Source: Paraspadella gotoi (taxonomy: Eukaryota; Chaetognatha). From it: a stretch of 64,000 nt of DNA. A program made the position numbers and the translations under genes. The notes below the pieces were generated by a model that did not search any database, was not told the DNA's origin, and saw nothing but the letters and a program-made list of their open reading frames with translations. Location: positions 20,663,266 through 20,727,265 of the forward strand of contig CM119268.1 of the NCBI GenBank assembly GCA_051294375.1, given 5' to 3'. This document shows positions 1 through 9,822 of this stretch, piece by piece (the first letter of the stretch is position 1; each line of letters begins with the position of its first letter).

Positions 1-29
1 GCCTGATAATTTGTGAAGGTGCCCGCCCC

Positions 30-139
30 ACTATAAGAGCTTAGTAGGGTGGATGACGGAAAATATCACAAGGCCCTGCTTAGTAGGGTGGATGACGGAA
101 AATATCACAAGGCCCTGCTTCCGAGCCAGAACGACGCCC
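30..139 (+). repeat. 70-bp satellite, edge of an array
   Basis: About one and a half units of the tandem repeat that also fills 47118-47755. The shared core CTTAGTAGGGTGGATGACGG appears at 41 and again at about 80, followed by AAAATATCACAAGGCCCTGC. The array may continue left of the window. The unit carries the only ATGs of two short overlapping reading frames here, which I do not regard as genes. Confidence 0.8.
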
Positions 140-283
140 TTTCTCTTCAGACCCCTTCTCTCGTCGTCATCCTCCAGTTTTTTTCGTCATCTGCTTTTGA
201 TTTTCCACTCAACACCCCACCCTACCCCCTCAACGCCCCCATTTAACTCTCCCCTTCCATCACTCCGCCACCCCAAACCGCAG

Positions 284-446
284 TGCCTCTTAAAAACGTG
301 AGCTGGAGTCTCGACGGATCTGTCTCCTTCAGCGCCTCTCACCAGTCCTTCCTCCAGTGGGCGTTCCCTCTCGTCGGCGGCGGCGTGGAACTCATCCTTC
401 ACGTCAACAGGAGCATGTTCCCGCATCCTCACGCCTCCTCCTCGAG
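284..446 (+). CDS. Receptor gene, exon 1 in window (ectodomain)
   Basis: Internal exon of a single-pass membrane protein; earlier exons lie left of the window. A pyrimidine- and C-rich tract ends in CCGCAG at 283. The exon starts in phase 1 (two bases complete a codon) and ends in phase 2 before GTTCGT at 447. Counting the first whole codon (286) as residue 1, it encodes residues 1-53 plus a split codon 54 (AG|A, Arg) that joins exactly to the exon at 3407. The segment is beta-rich, with Trp7 and Trp25, a run of alternating hydrophobics around 34-40, and N-glycosylation sequons at Asn4 (NVS) and Asn41 (NRS). GC content is far above the flanks. The fold could be Ig- or fibronectin-like, but no family signature is recognised. 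The donor is the weakest part; without it the frame stops 27 bases further on. Confidence 0.5.
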
Positions 447-938
447 GTTCGTGATTGTGAAGAATGAGTCTTGAAGTTGTGATAGGAATGAAATCACCTT
501 CAGAAATTTCAAAAAGACCTACTTTTTTCAAAAATTTGGATTTGTATTATATTTAATTATTAATACCTTTACAGCTTTACTCCATATTTAACAATGTAAT
601 GGGGAGAGTGAGGTTAGTCTTTTGGTAATTGAGCGAGCATCTACACTACATAAGGTTAAAAATTACTTACTGCCCTCGTTTTTTAATTGGATATTAAACA
701 TCATCATTTATTTAAAGTCATTTATTAAAATTTTAAAATGCGACAAAAATAGATAAGAAAATTTTTAAATTAATTAGGATTGCAGAAAATGTTTAAGATT
801 TTCTCGCTGGCGAGACGTACGTTTCTCGTTTCACCCGAACCGAAAGGTTTCAACTTGAGTCGCCGTAGGAATTAAGAACAAAGTCGTTTTATCCAATATT
901 TAATCGTTTATTTCAATTTTTTTATTTTTTATTTATTA

Positions 939-1055
939 CAAATTAATCTTGCTTAATCTCTCATTAATCTTGCTTAACCTCTCATTAATATTGCTTAATC
1001 TCTCATTAATCTTGCTTAATCTCTCATTAATCTTGCTTAATCTCTCATTAAACTC
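939..1055. repeat. 21-bp tandem repeat
   Basis: About five copies of ATTAATCTTGCTTAATCTCTC, AT-rich, in the intron between receptor exons 1 and 2. The rest of 447-938 is AT-rich sequence in which I see no feature. Confidence 0.8.
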
Positions 1056-1143
1056 ACGTATATCGAGACATGAGACGAAGCGCGCGAAAATATAGGCCGA
1101 ACATAAAACTGGTCACAGATAAAATTGACTGTACGCCCTCAAA

Positions 1144-1258
1144 CGAGGTGAAACATCTTTAACACCCCCCGGGTGAATGGGGTAAAAACATTACTGACTA
1201 AAAATGCAAAGATGTTTTGCTAAATTAACCCAGGGGGTGTTAAAGATGTTTCACCTCG
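1144..1258. mobile_element. 115-bp fold-back element (MITE-like)
   Basis: Terminal inverted repeats of 31 bp (1144-1174 and 1228-1258) with one mismatch, beginning CGAGGTGAAACATC, around a 53-bp AT-rich spacer. No clear target duplication is visible. It looks like a small non-autonomous fold-back element. Confidence 0.6.
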
Positions 1259-1479
1259 TACCTTTCGGACGGGCGACGCCTCGAACGCGCGACCCAGGAA
1301 GCATAGAAAATAGTCAAACATTTTCTGCAGTAACAAAGATTACTAAAATAATTTTTACAAAAGTTTAATTTAGATGTTAACAACTCACTTTTTTTTTTAG
1401 CAGATATGCATTCTTGGTAAAAACAGAGAATCGCAGGCAATCGGTTGAAAGCTGTGGGATAAATTGAAAGCTAAAAAAT

Positions 1480-1680
1480 GTTCAACGTTGTCGTTGTTGT
1501 GCTTGTTGTTGTTTTTGTTTTCTTTCGTCGCCTCCTTTGACTTTTCGGTTTTGTTTTGTTTCGGAATCGATGTCCCTTCCAAAGGCGTCGAAAGAGATTC
1601 GTCGTTGTTGTTGTTGTTGCTTCTGTTGTCGTCGTTGTCGTCGTCATTGTCGTCGTTGAAGTCATCGTCGAGGCGTGAGA
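1480..1680. repeat. GTT/GTC trinucleotide-rich tract
   Basis: Imperfect (GTT)n/(GTC)n, followed by an N gap 1693-1838 and (CT)n at 1839-1873. Reading frames across it are low complexity only. Confidence 0.8.
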
Positions 1681-1838
1681 AACGGAAGTGGCNNNNNNNN
1701 NNNNNNNNNNNNNNNNNNNNNNNNNNNNNNNNNNNNNNNNNNNNNNNNNNNNNNNNNNNNNNNNNNNNNNNNNNNNNNNNNNNNNNNNNNNNNNNNNNNN
1801 NNNNNNNNNNNNNNNNNNNNNNNNNNNNNNNNNNNNNN

Positions 1839-1876
<38 letters not shown>

Positions 1877-1921
1877 GTGTCAAAGTCAGATGGAGACCTA
1901 AGGAATGGAGAGTGATCAAAA

Positions 1922-2045
1922 AGTGGAAAGTTGAAAGATAAAATTAAAGTAGGAAAATGGGAAGTAAAAAGTAAAAGTTGGAAAGTGGAAAGAAGAAAGT
2001 AAAAGTTGGAAAGTGGAAAATAGAAAGTAAAAGTTGGAATTTGAA
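1922..2045. repeat. Short tandem repeat, about 20-22 bp
   Basis: Degenerate tandem copies of AAAGTAAAAGTTGGAAAGTGG, purine-rich, directly after the (CT)n tract. Confidence 0.65.
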
Positions 2046-2248
2046 AATTCACAAAAAGTCAAGGATTTTCGAGAAAAAAAATATTAAATAGAAATAGAAA
2101 AGTATCGCCCTCGCTCCTATAATCTATCAAGTACTTAAGTATTATTATTTTCTTATTCAATGATTTAATTTAATGATGATTTATATTAACAACGAGGTGA
2201 CAGTTCAACGTTCTACTCAATGGACCTGATTGGAACAGTGAAAACTCT

Positions 2249-2372
<124 letters not shown>

Positions 2373-2643
2373 GCTGGGGTGGGAGGAGGTGAGGTGTGGT
2401 CCGAGGTTATCGCCCTCAGAGGGTAAGGTCGCTTTTATTTTCCTTTCAATTTGAAGATTCGCGTCGAAGTCAGTTCGGGTGAGTTGACTTGGGTGAGTTG
2501 ATCTGGGGCAGTAGATTTGGGTGAGTTTACTTTGGGGAAGTAGATTTGGGTGAGTCGATTTAGAATTTAGAATTTAGAAAATTAATCTATTAAAAGATAT
2601 GAAATATAAGATAAGATTTGAACTTAATTGCCGAATTCACTGT

Positions 2644-2668
2644 NNNNNNNNNNNNNNNNNNNNNNNNN
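2644..2668. other. 25-N assembly gap with noisy right flank
   Basis: Exactly 25 N, as at 27661, 42340, 54560 and 55810. The following (CT)n-rich stretch 2669-2810 and the copy at 2840-3336 look like lower-quality gap-fill sequence. Confidence 0.85.
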
Positions 2669-2702
2669 AATTTACTGATTCTCTCTCTCTTCTCTCCTCT
2701 CT

Positions 2703-2762
<60 letters not shown>

Positions 2763-2839
2763 CTCTCTCTCTCTCTCTTCTCTCTTCTCTCTCTTCTCTC
2801 TAACATGGGGAGAAATTCCTCTCGTATAGTTTCCCCCTT

Positions 2840-3336
2840 TTTTTTGTCTCTCACAAACTTTCATTAGCGTCTTTTCTCTTTTTCCTTCCGCCACGCAGAA
2901 AAACTTCCTCCTCTTCTTCTTCTTCCTCTCCTCTTCCGCTCCTCCTCCTCCTCCTCCTCATCCCTGGAACCCACTTAGGTGGGGTCATCAAGCGCGACCA
3001 ACGAATCGGGCCACGCCCACAAGAATATCACTTTCGAGTGGCCGCCAGGAGGCGCACAGATTTCGCACAGACGTCATGATCACTGGTAAATGCGGTGGAA
3101 AAGTGAGAAGTAGATATGGGATGGGGGCGGACGTTGTTTGTTGTTGTTGCATTTACTGTTCATGTTGTTGTTGTGGAAGTTGTAACCCAGATACACAGAT
3201 GGTTGTTAATAGGTTTCAAGTTTTTGCGTCATTCGTGAAATATATCGTTTTACTTATAATAATAAAAAGTTAACATTAAACGATTGGAATCAATAAGTTT
3301 TGAAGGCACGATTATATCATTGTTAGTTTTAGATCT
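2840..3336 (+). pseudogene. Indel-bearing second copy of receptor exon 2 and flanks
   Basis: Near-identical to 3345-3840 but peppered with single-base insertions (for example GGAACCCACTTAGGTGGGG against GGACACCCACTTGGTGG). The exon equivalent is 2899-3085, two bases longer than the clean copy and frameshifted several times. The scatter of one-base indels, in exon and intron alike, next to a 25-N gap is typical of unpolished long-read sequence rather than of decay, so this is more likely a false duplication than a real pseudogene. Confidence 0.6.
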
Positions 3337-3406
3337 CTCCTCCCCCCTTTTTTTGTCTCTCACAAACTTTCATTAGCGTCTTTTCTCTTTTCCTTCCGCC
3401 ACGCAG

Positions 3407-3591
3407 AAAAACTTCCTCCTCTTCTTCTTCTTCCTCCTCCTCTTCCGCCTCCTCCTCCTCCTCCTCCTCATCCCTGGACACCCACTTGGTGGTCATCAAC
3501 GCGACCAACGAATCGGGCCACGCCCACAAGAATATCACTTTCGAGTGGCCGCCAGGAGGCGACAGATTTCGCCAGAACGTCATGATCACTG
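3407..3591 (+). CDS. Receptor gene, exon 2 (poly-Ser and glycosylated ectodomain)
   Basis: Acceptor CCACGCAG ends at 3406 after a strong pyrimidine tract; donor is G|GTAAAT at 3592. It begins in phase 2 and ends in phase 1, matching both neighbours. Residues 55-115: Lys-Thr, then a serine run 57-76 (11 Ser, Ala68, 8 Ser) encoded by mixed TCC/TCT codons, then a conserved-looking domain segment with three N-glycosylation sequons (Asn85 NAT, Asn88 NES, Asn96 NIT) and the motif FEWPPGGDRF around Trp101. A second possible donor, AAA|GTGAGA at 3609, would end in phase 0 and would not fit the next exon. The Ser run probably forms a flexible, O-glycosylated linker. The duplicated copy at 2899-3085 supports the same reading frame once its indels are discounted. 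Confidence 0.6.
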
Positions 3592-4165
3592 GTAAATGCG
3601 GTGGAAAAGTGAGAGTAGAATGGGATGGGGGGCGGACGTTGTTGTTGTTGTTGCATTTACTGTTCATGTTGTTGTTGTGAAAGTTGTAACCCAGATACAC
3701 AGATGGTTGTTAATAGTTTCAAGTTGTTGCGTCATTCGTGAAATATATCGTTTTACTTATATATAACTAAAAAGTTAACATTAAACGATTGGAATCAATA
3801 AGTTTTGAAAGGCACGATATATCTAGTTGTTAGTTTATTTTTGTATTTTCATTCGATTTTTCATAACAGAATTTAAAATGTTTAATTTAATAATTAAAAT
3901 ATGTCTACCTCGCAAATGTAATAAATCAAGCTTAACAGAATAAAACAAAACTAAACAAACAAAAAAACTATGAAGATTGAACATTGAATAATTTATAAAT
4001 CAATTAATTTGTAAATTATCAAACATTAATTTACTATAAAACAAATCATCGTTTCTAAATTCGTCGATGCCTCATTTCCTTCCTGAATTCTTGTTGTTGT
4101 TGTTGTTGTTGTCGTATTTTTGGAAATGAATGTTTTGTTTGTTAACCTCGTGTGACTTTCAGGGT

Positions 4166-4167
<2 letters not shown>

Positions 4168-4211
<44 letters not shown>

Positions 4212-4241
4212 TTGAGCGAGAGAGAGAGAGAGAGAGAGAGA
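4168..4241. repeat. (AG)n microsatellite
   Basis: Two (AG)n runs separated by a short interruption; the arginine-glutamate reading frame across it is repeat-derived. Confidence 0.9.
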
Positions 4242-4505
4242 GTCAGTAGCCTTTTGTGCGATAATAAACGAACCAGACTAGAAATGGGGAACAAGGTAGA
4301 GCAAGAGAATGCAAAAATTTCGCGGTGTCAAAGTCAAAGCGACAGAAGAGAAAATGATGCGTTCATGAGGCAAAGACTTTGTTGCTGCTCCCATGATGCA
4401 ATAACGAGTCTATGATGTGAAAATATTTTTAAATACCATTTTTAAACTTAAAATAAGAATAATTGCTTACTCATTCTCAGTATCAAAAATGTAAAGCCGT
4501 AAATT

Positions 4506-4732
4506 TTAATTTAAAAGCATTGTATTAATCCTTTCTTTTGTTGTTTGTTGAGATTAATTAAAAACGAAAATTTTCGTGGAACAACAATAAAGTTTTTTAT
4601 TAACTTTGGACATGTTTCGGCTTACAAAATGCTGATGAAGGCTTGAGTTGTAAGCCGAAACATGTCCAAAGTTAATAAAAAACTTTATTGTTGTTCCACG
4701 AAAATTTTCGTTTTTAATTAATTTAAAAGCAT
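4506..4732 (+). mobile_element. Penelope-like hairpin remnant with hammerhead-like core
   Basis: A perfect 75-bp inverted repeat (4553-4627 and 4648-4722) with a 20-bp spacer lies inside an insertion flanked by a 15-bp direct repeat TTAATTTAAAAGCAT (4506-4520 and 4718-4732), a target-site duplication of retrotransposon length. On the plus strand, spacer plus right arm read CTGATGA, a 5-bp stem GGCTT/AAGCC, then GAAAC, with GGACATG/CATGTCC as a closing stem: the order of a hammerhead ribozyme core. An extra A after CTGATGA departs from the canonical core and stem I is very weak, so activity is doubtful. Penelope-like retroelements are known to carry hammerhead motifs and to insert in inverted tandem form; no reverse transcriptase is present here. 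Confidence 0.5.
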
Positions 4733-5056
4733 AAAATTAAAAACGACAAAAACCAAAAGCCACTCTACTCTCCATGTCATCGGCAGAATATGCAAGACCT
4801 TTCCAATGATCTTTGCGCCAACAACATTGCAACTCAGAGGGGGACGCGACAGGAAACTCAGTGTCTCGCCAGGGTGCTCTCTTTCCTAGCGTCGGCGTCA
4901 GAAAAAAAGCAAAGGAAAGTCGGAAAAAAAGCAAAAAAAAAAGCGTAGAAAAGCAGATGTGAAAAAAAAACCGATAAGAAGAAGAAAAAAAATGTTTTTT
5001 TAGGGTCGAGTTTCTATTGAAATCCTTTGAAGTCGAACGAAACGAGAGATCCTGAT

Positions 5057-5200
5057 TTATTTTTCAAGGTATTTCGGTTGATTTATTCTCTCTCTCTTCT
5101 TCTCTTCTTCCTTCTCTCTGTTCTCCTTCTCGTATCGTCTCTGTAGTTCATTCATTAATAGATCATTCGCAGCGGGAAAAGGCGCCCCTGGCCCGAAAGA
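5057..5200 (-). CDS. Candidate terminal exon, charged coiled-coil tail
   Basis: On the minus strand, ATTTATTTCCAG (acceptor ending at 5201) is followed in phase 0 by 47 codons and a TAA at 5057-5059. The peptide starts SFGPGAPFPAANDLLMNELQ and continues as a highly charged helix rich in Glu, Lys and Arg, ending in KYLEK. The first 20 residues are not low complexity, which sets it apart from the surrounding repeat frames; the second half overlaps purine-rich sequence and could be chance. No upstream exon was found and no family is recognised. If real, it belongs to a gene antisense to the receptor intron. Confidence 0.25.
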   Translation of the reverse strand, partial: SFGPGAPFPAANDLLMNELQRRYEKENREKEEEKKRERINQPKYLEK

Positions 5201-5983
5201 CTGGAAATAAATGTAGGAAATGAACATATGTCGACACCAGTACCCTCTCATTCTCACTCTTCTCTCTCTCTCTCTCTCTCTGTCTTTCACTAGTGAAAAA
5301 AAAACACCTACTAGAGACAAGGGATAGAGAGACAGAGTGAGGCTCTACAGAGTGAGGCTCTTTAGGGCCGGTGATATCTTTCTCATTAATTTCGTTTCGT
5401 TTCGTTTTTCTGTTTTCGTTCTTTCGCTCGATTGAGTTCAGATCTGAATGAGAAGAAGCAAACGCGTCGAGGCTAATTAATAATAATAATATTGAGTAAT
5501 TATAACCAAGGTTTAAATTTGTCAATTGGCATGAACTTGTCAAAGAATAAAAACGGTTACTCGAAAAATTTGTAAATTAAAAAAAAAGATATCAATCAGA
5601 ATTTATCGTTGAAATTAATTAATATTTTGACTTTTAAACTTCGTGATCCAAAAAAATATTTTTTTAATATTTTTTAAATATTTTTTAAATTCATTCATTC
5701 CATTCTATTTACGATTTATTTGCATATTCATATTCTACAGAAGATATACCAGAGACATACGACTTAGAAAATAGCCCTTATGTTGCAAATAACTTTTTGT
5801 TTTATTATAGTCCGCTGAAATAAACAGCATCTTTAAGCAGACAGGAAAAGAACTTTTCCAGCCTGTGATGTCAAAGCGAAAAAGAGAGAAGGAGCGAGGA
5901 AACGCCCAAAAAAAATGGCGGCAAAAGCGACGAATAATCTGAAAAGGATTAAAACTAAAAGTAAACTATTTTGTGAAAAGGAA

Positions 5984-6056
5984 AGACCGATCGAGGGACA
6001 GACGGACGGACCGACCGAGGGACAGACGGACGGACCGACCGACGGAACGACTGAAG
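5984..6056. repeat. GGAC/GACC tetranucleotide tract
   Basis: Imperfect (GACC/GGAC/GACA)n of the same kind as the GTCY tracts in the HINE-like elements below. It may be the remnant of one, but no hairpin end is recognisable. A gap follows at 6168-6346. Confidence 0.6.
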
Positions 6057-6550
6057 GAAGAGACTCATTTGTGATTCATATTTTTGGGTTCAGTTTTGAG
6101 TTCACGACTTTTGAGTTCGTAACTGTTCACTCTTTTGAGACTTTTTACAGCGTCGTCTGCCTTGACTNNNNNNNNNNNNNNNNNNNNNNNNNNNNNNNNN
6201 NNNNNNNNNNNNNNNNNNNNNNNNNNNNNNNNNNNNNNNNNNNNNNNNNNNNNNNNNNNNNNNNNNNNNNNNNNNNNNNNNNNNNNNNNNNNNNNNNNNN
6301 NNNNNNNNNNNNNNNNNNNNNNNNNNNNNNNNNNNNNNNNNNNNNNGATAGAGGAAAACAATAATAAGAAAAATTAAAAAAGTAATAACAAAAGTAATAA
6401 CAAAATCACAAAAAATACAGAGAACATTAAATGAATGAATGAATGAAATAATTAATATAAAAGGAAATAAGAGAGAGAAAATTAAGGAAAAAAAATAAAA
6501 GAGGAGATCTACTGGACAATAATAGATATAGTGACGAAAGTAAACTACAG

Positions 6551-6708
6551 AGAGAGAGAGAGAGAGANNNNNNNNNNNNNNNNNNNNNNNNNNNNNNNNN
6601 NNNNNNNNNNNNNNNNNNNNNNNNNNNNNNNNNNNNNNNNNNNNNNNNNNNNNNNNNNNNNNNNNNNNNNNNNNNNNNNNNNAGAGAGAGAGAGAGAGAG
6701 AGAGAGAG
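6551..6708. repeat. (AG)n microsatellite spanning gap 6568-6682
   Basis: (AG)n on both sides of 115 N. The stretch 6709-7250 is otherwise AT-rich; I see no gene in it. Confidence 0.9.
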
Positions 6709-7254
6709 CTAAGAAAATGTCATGCAAATCGATTCACAGGAAGATTCGGTCGAATGCGACGCGACAAGAAAAAAGGAAAAAAAGAAAAAAGGAAAAAAAG
6801 AAATTGTCAACAAACAAGATGGCGACGTGAATGAAACGAGATCTTTTCTCTTTATTCATTTTTTTCTCTTTTTTTCTTTTTTTATTGATTCGTACCTTTT
6901 AATGGTCTCTCTTTATTCTGACTTAACGGTTAATGAAGGGCTAACTTGTATTAGGATCCTCGGTTTCTTTATTATTCTTTGATCACTTGAAGTTATTCTT
7001 AGAACCAAAACATAAAAACCAACAATAGTCAAATCGCAGACAACCCATTTTTTCTCATAGTCCACTACCCTCACTCCACATTCAAACGAGTCCCATAGTT
7101 TTGCTCCACATCCAAACTAGTGCCATACTTCCGCCCCACATTTAAACGAGATTCTTAAGACTTCCTCTCATCAACAAAATTCCTCCCACGATTCTTGCTT
7201 TTCTTCCTTTCGCCTTTCGAAACCTTTTCTCACCACATTAAACGACATTCAACT

Positions 7255-7385
7255 ACATCCGACCACATTTCATCAAATCAAACTACATTTAACCACATCC
7301 GACCACATTTCATCAAATCAAACTACATTTAACCACATCCGACCACATTTCATCAAATCAAACTACATTTAACCACATATAACCA
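7255..7385. repeat. 40-bp tandem repeat, about 3 copies
   Basis: Unit starts CATTTCATCAAATCAAACTA and ends with CCACATCCGACCA; copies are nearly identical, with a degenerate half unit before. Confidence 0.85.
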
Positions 7386-7577
7386 CTTTCCAGCCACTAG
7401 CAACTCCTTTAAAATTAACCCAAAATTTCCTCACTTCCTTTTGTTCCTCATCCTTACATCCTCTCCACCAACTAAACCACTCATAATTCCACTTACCCCC
7501 CTTGCCCATTTCCCCCCCCGCCCACCTCTCCACCACCCCATCCCCCCCTCCTTTTTCCTCCCTCCCCCATCCTTCAG

Positions 7578-7769
7578 GCGACGGGCGACTTCTCAACCTC
7601 TGTCAACAAAACTTTCACACTTCGTCGTCGTCGTCGTCGTCGTCTTTTTGGCGTCAGGCGGGGCGCCTGGAGGTGCTGTTCGGCGTCATCGTCATCGCCT
7701 GCACCTGTCTCTTTGTCGTCATGCTCGTCGCCGTTTTGCACCGGAGGGGATTCGTCTGCGCCGCCGCGG
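7578..7769 (+). CDS. Receptor gene, exon 3 (transmembrane helix)
   Basis: A long C/T tract ends in CCTTCAG at 7577; the donor is G|GTGAGT at 7770. Phase 1 at both ends: the split codon G|GC (Gly116) joins exon 2 and G|CC (Ala180) joins exon 4. Residues 117-179. A juxtamembrane stretch with two Cys is followed by eight serines (131-138, seven TCG then TCT), FWRQAGRLE, and a 22-residue hydrophobic segment 148-169 that is rich in Val, Ile, Leu, Phe and Cys. HRR follows at once, so the positive-inside rule puts the N-terminus outside and the C-terminus in the cytosol. With sequons only on the N-terminal side, the topology is that of a type I single-pass protein. The serine run is a coding (TCG)n microsatellite and may vary in length. 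Confidence 0.7.
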
Positions 7770-7937
7770 GTGAGTCACTTTAGGGGGGGGGGAGCTCGTT
7801 TGGTTGTTGTTGTTGTTGTTCGTTTTTCCTCGTTTTTCTTTCGCGAAGTTTGAAGAAACAATTTGGATTATTATTCTTTGTAAATTATAAAATTGGTAGC
7901 AATTTTGAAAATTATCCTTTCTTTCTATAAAGAACCC

Positions 7938-8060
7938 ATCTGGCCAATTAATATGTTAGGTTGAGGCCTACATCCCTCTTACGAGATATTTACATTGCAA
8001 AACCCTGCCAGCTTTAAATCAAGACTCTCTCACAGTCTACCTTAAATCTCTTACTCCTTT
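7938..8060 (-). repeat. Interspersed repeat 'R1', copy 1 (reverse)
   Basis: Reverse-orientation match to 23925-24110: it shares TCAAGACTCTCTCACAGTCT and, reversed, the GTAAGAGxGATGxAGGCCT block. Diverged. It sits in the intron just before receptor exon 4. Confidence 0.65.
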
Positions 8061-8201
8061 AACTGATTAGGTTTTTACCTTTTTTCTTATTTTTATTTTT
8101 ATTCGAATTTTTTATTATTATTATTATTTTATTATTTTTTCTTGTCAAATTCCATCTCTTCTTTTCCTTCCACTCATCCCCCACCCCCCCCACTCCACCA
8201 G

Positions 8202-8326
8202 CCAAACCTCGCGGCGCCACCCACCCAAACCTCTGGCACTTCAAAGAGGCGCCGGGTGGCGCCGGTTCCATCGTCGGCGTCGCGGCGTCGGGCAACAACG
8301 TTAGCCACTTTTACGATTCGCTCGAG
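8202..8326 (+). CDS. Receptor gene, exon 4 (membrane-proximal cytoplasmic tail)
   Basis: A C-rich tract ends in CACCAG at 8201; the donor is GAG|GTGAGT at 8327. Enters in phase 1, leaves in phase 0. Residues 181-221: a basic start (KPRG), the aromatic motif THPNLWHFKE (Trp191, about 20 residues inside the membrane), a Gly/Ala-rich linker, then NNVSHFYDSLE with Tyr218. The position of NLWHF recalls the membrane-proximal Trp motifs in the tails of some guidance receptors (DCC/Frazzled has PPDLWIHH at a similar distance), but the resemblance is short and I would not assign the family on it. The next exon is 49.5 kb away. The frame also stays open through the donor to a stop at 8501-8503 (see next entry). 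Confidence 0.6.
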
Positions 8327-8503
8327 GTGAGTTTGGAGCTGGAGAAGCCGTTTGATAGAGTGACCGGTGCTGGAGTGAATGCGATTAGATTTAAGGCGGC
8401 TGGTGTGGACGAGCCCCGAGTTGCAGCGGCTGGAATGGCCGAGGCTGCTGGGGCTGCTGGGGCTGATTCCGTCGCGACCTTTCCTCGTTTTCTTCGCCGT
8501 TGA
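8327..8503 (+). CDS. Possible alternative tail by intron retention
   Basis: If the donor at 8327 is not used, the exon 4 frame continues for 58 codons to TGA at 8501-8503. The extension is GC-rich and protein-like: it starts VSLELEKPFDRV, holds an Ala/Gly-rich stretch and ends in FPRFLRR. Such an open, compositionally coding-like run behind a strong donor suggests an alternative short cytoplasmic tail, avoiding the 49.5-kb intron. No polyadenylation signal was found close behind the stop, so this is an inference only. Confidence 0.3.
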   Translation: MSLELEKPFDRVTGAGVNAIRFKAAGVDEPRVAAAGMAEAAGAAGADSVATFPRFLRR

Positions 8504-8514
8504 TGGGATTGAAT

Positions 8515-8525
8515 TTGTTGTCGTT

Positions 8526-8568
<43 letters not shown>

Positions 8569-8570
8569 AT
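8515..8570. repeat. (GTC)n trinucleotide repeat
   Basis: Nearly pure (GTC)n after a short GTT-rich lead-in. It reads as poly-Val or poly-Thr in spurious frames. Confidence 0.9.
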
Positions 8571-8695
8571 GCCATTGTTGTCGTTTTTTTCCTTTCGTTA
8601 ATCAAGCGCCATCTTGCGGTCAATCTTTTTTTAGTCTTCCTCGTTATCGTCGCCTTTTAAAAGAAATTAGCGATTTTCACGAACGCGTCATTTTA

Positions 8696-8790
8696 ATCAC
8701 ACACGCAGGCACGCAGGTCTGACACGCAGCCACGCAGGCACGCAGGCACGCAGGCACGCAGCCACTCAGACACGCAGGCACGCAGCCAAG
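8696..8790. repeat. 8-bp tandem repeat CACGCAGG/C
   Basis: About ten degenerate copies of CACGCAGG or CACGCAGC, followed by unique sequence and a 100-bp (CT)n. Confidence 0.85.
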
Positions 8791-8839
8791 CAAGAAGTGC
8801 CGCGAGTCGTCCAAATCGTCGATTCCACCTCCTTAACAG

Positions 8840-8946
<107 letters not shown>

Positions 8947-9637
8947 ACTCTCACACTTGTCCGTGATATGTAAGCGGAAATTGAGCTCGAAGGTGAGAAT
9001 CTCACGACCTTGAATATGAAAGAAAAAGTCGCTTCTCAGTGAAGAAAAAATCTCGGGTGATTTTTCGGGTCAATTTCACTTTTTTTTTCTTTTTTTCTTT
9101 TTTTCTCGCGTGGGTTCGCGTTTTGTCTAAAGGTCAAACGGATAACAGCAAAACTGTAGTTTATAGTGAAGATTTAATTCTGAGTCTGTACATTATTATT
9201 AAGCCTATAACGAGCGATGGAACGTGAGTTCAACTCTTACATTGACGTCAATCGATCTCCCGAGTTCATTCACTGTATTCCAATCACATCCGGGACTTTG
9301 AGGCTCAAATCCTTACAGTCTTGTGTTTTGAGCAATNNNNNNNNNNNNNNNNNNNNNNNNNNNNNNNNNNNNNNNNNNNNNNNNNNNNNNNNNNNNNNNN
9401 NNNNNNNNNNNNNNNNNNNNNNNNNNNNNNNNNNNNNNNNNNNNNNNNNNNNNNNNNNNNNNNNNNNNNNNNNNNNNNNNNNNNNNNNNNNNNNNNNNNN
9501 NNNNNNNNNNNNNNNNNNNNNNNNNNNNNNNNNGTTTTAGAGAGAGATTAACTGAGAGAGAAAAAGAATAATCGAAATATTGATTTGTGTTTTCAATCAA
9601 ACGAAAGAAAAAAGGGAAACCCTGGTGTGATGACGAC

Positions 9638-9673
<36 letters not shown>

Positions 9674-9769
9674 AGTCGCGACGGAACACGTTCGATTTCT
9701 ATCGTCGCCCATTGTTGTGGCGCGGTAAACGCAGAGGAAGAATGAGAGGAAGAGAGAGACAGAGTTGAA

Positions 9770-9822
<53 letters not shown>

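Noticed and set aside
4737-4934. Minus-strand ORF of 65 codons with LGKRAPWRDTEFPVASPSEL
   Set aside because: Looks less random than its neighbours but has no convincing splice pair or family motif.
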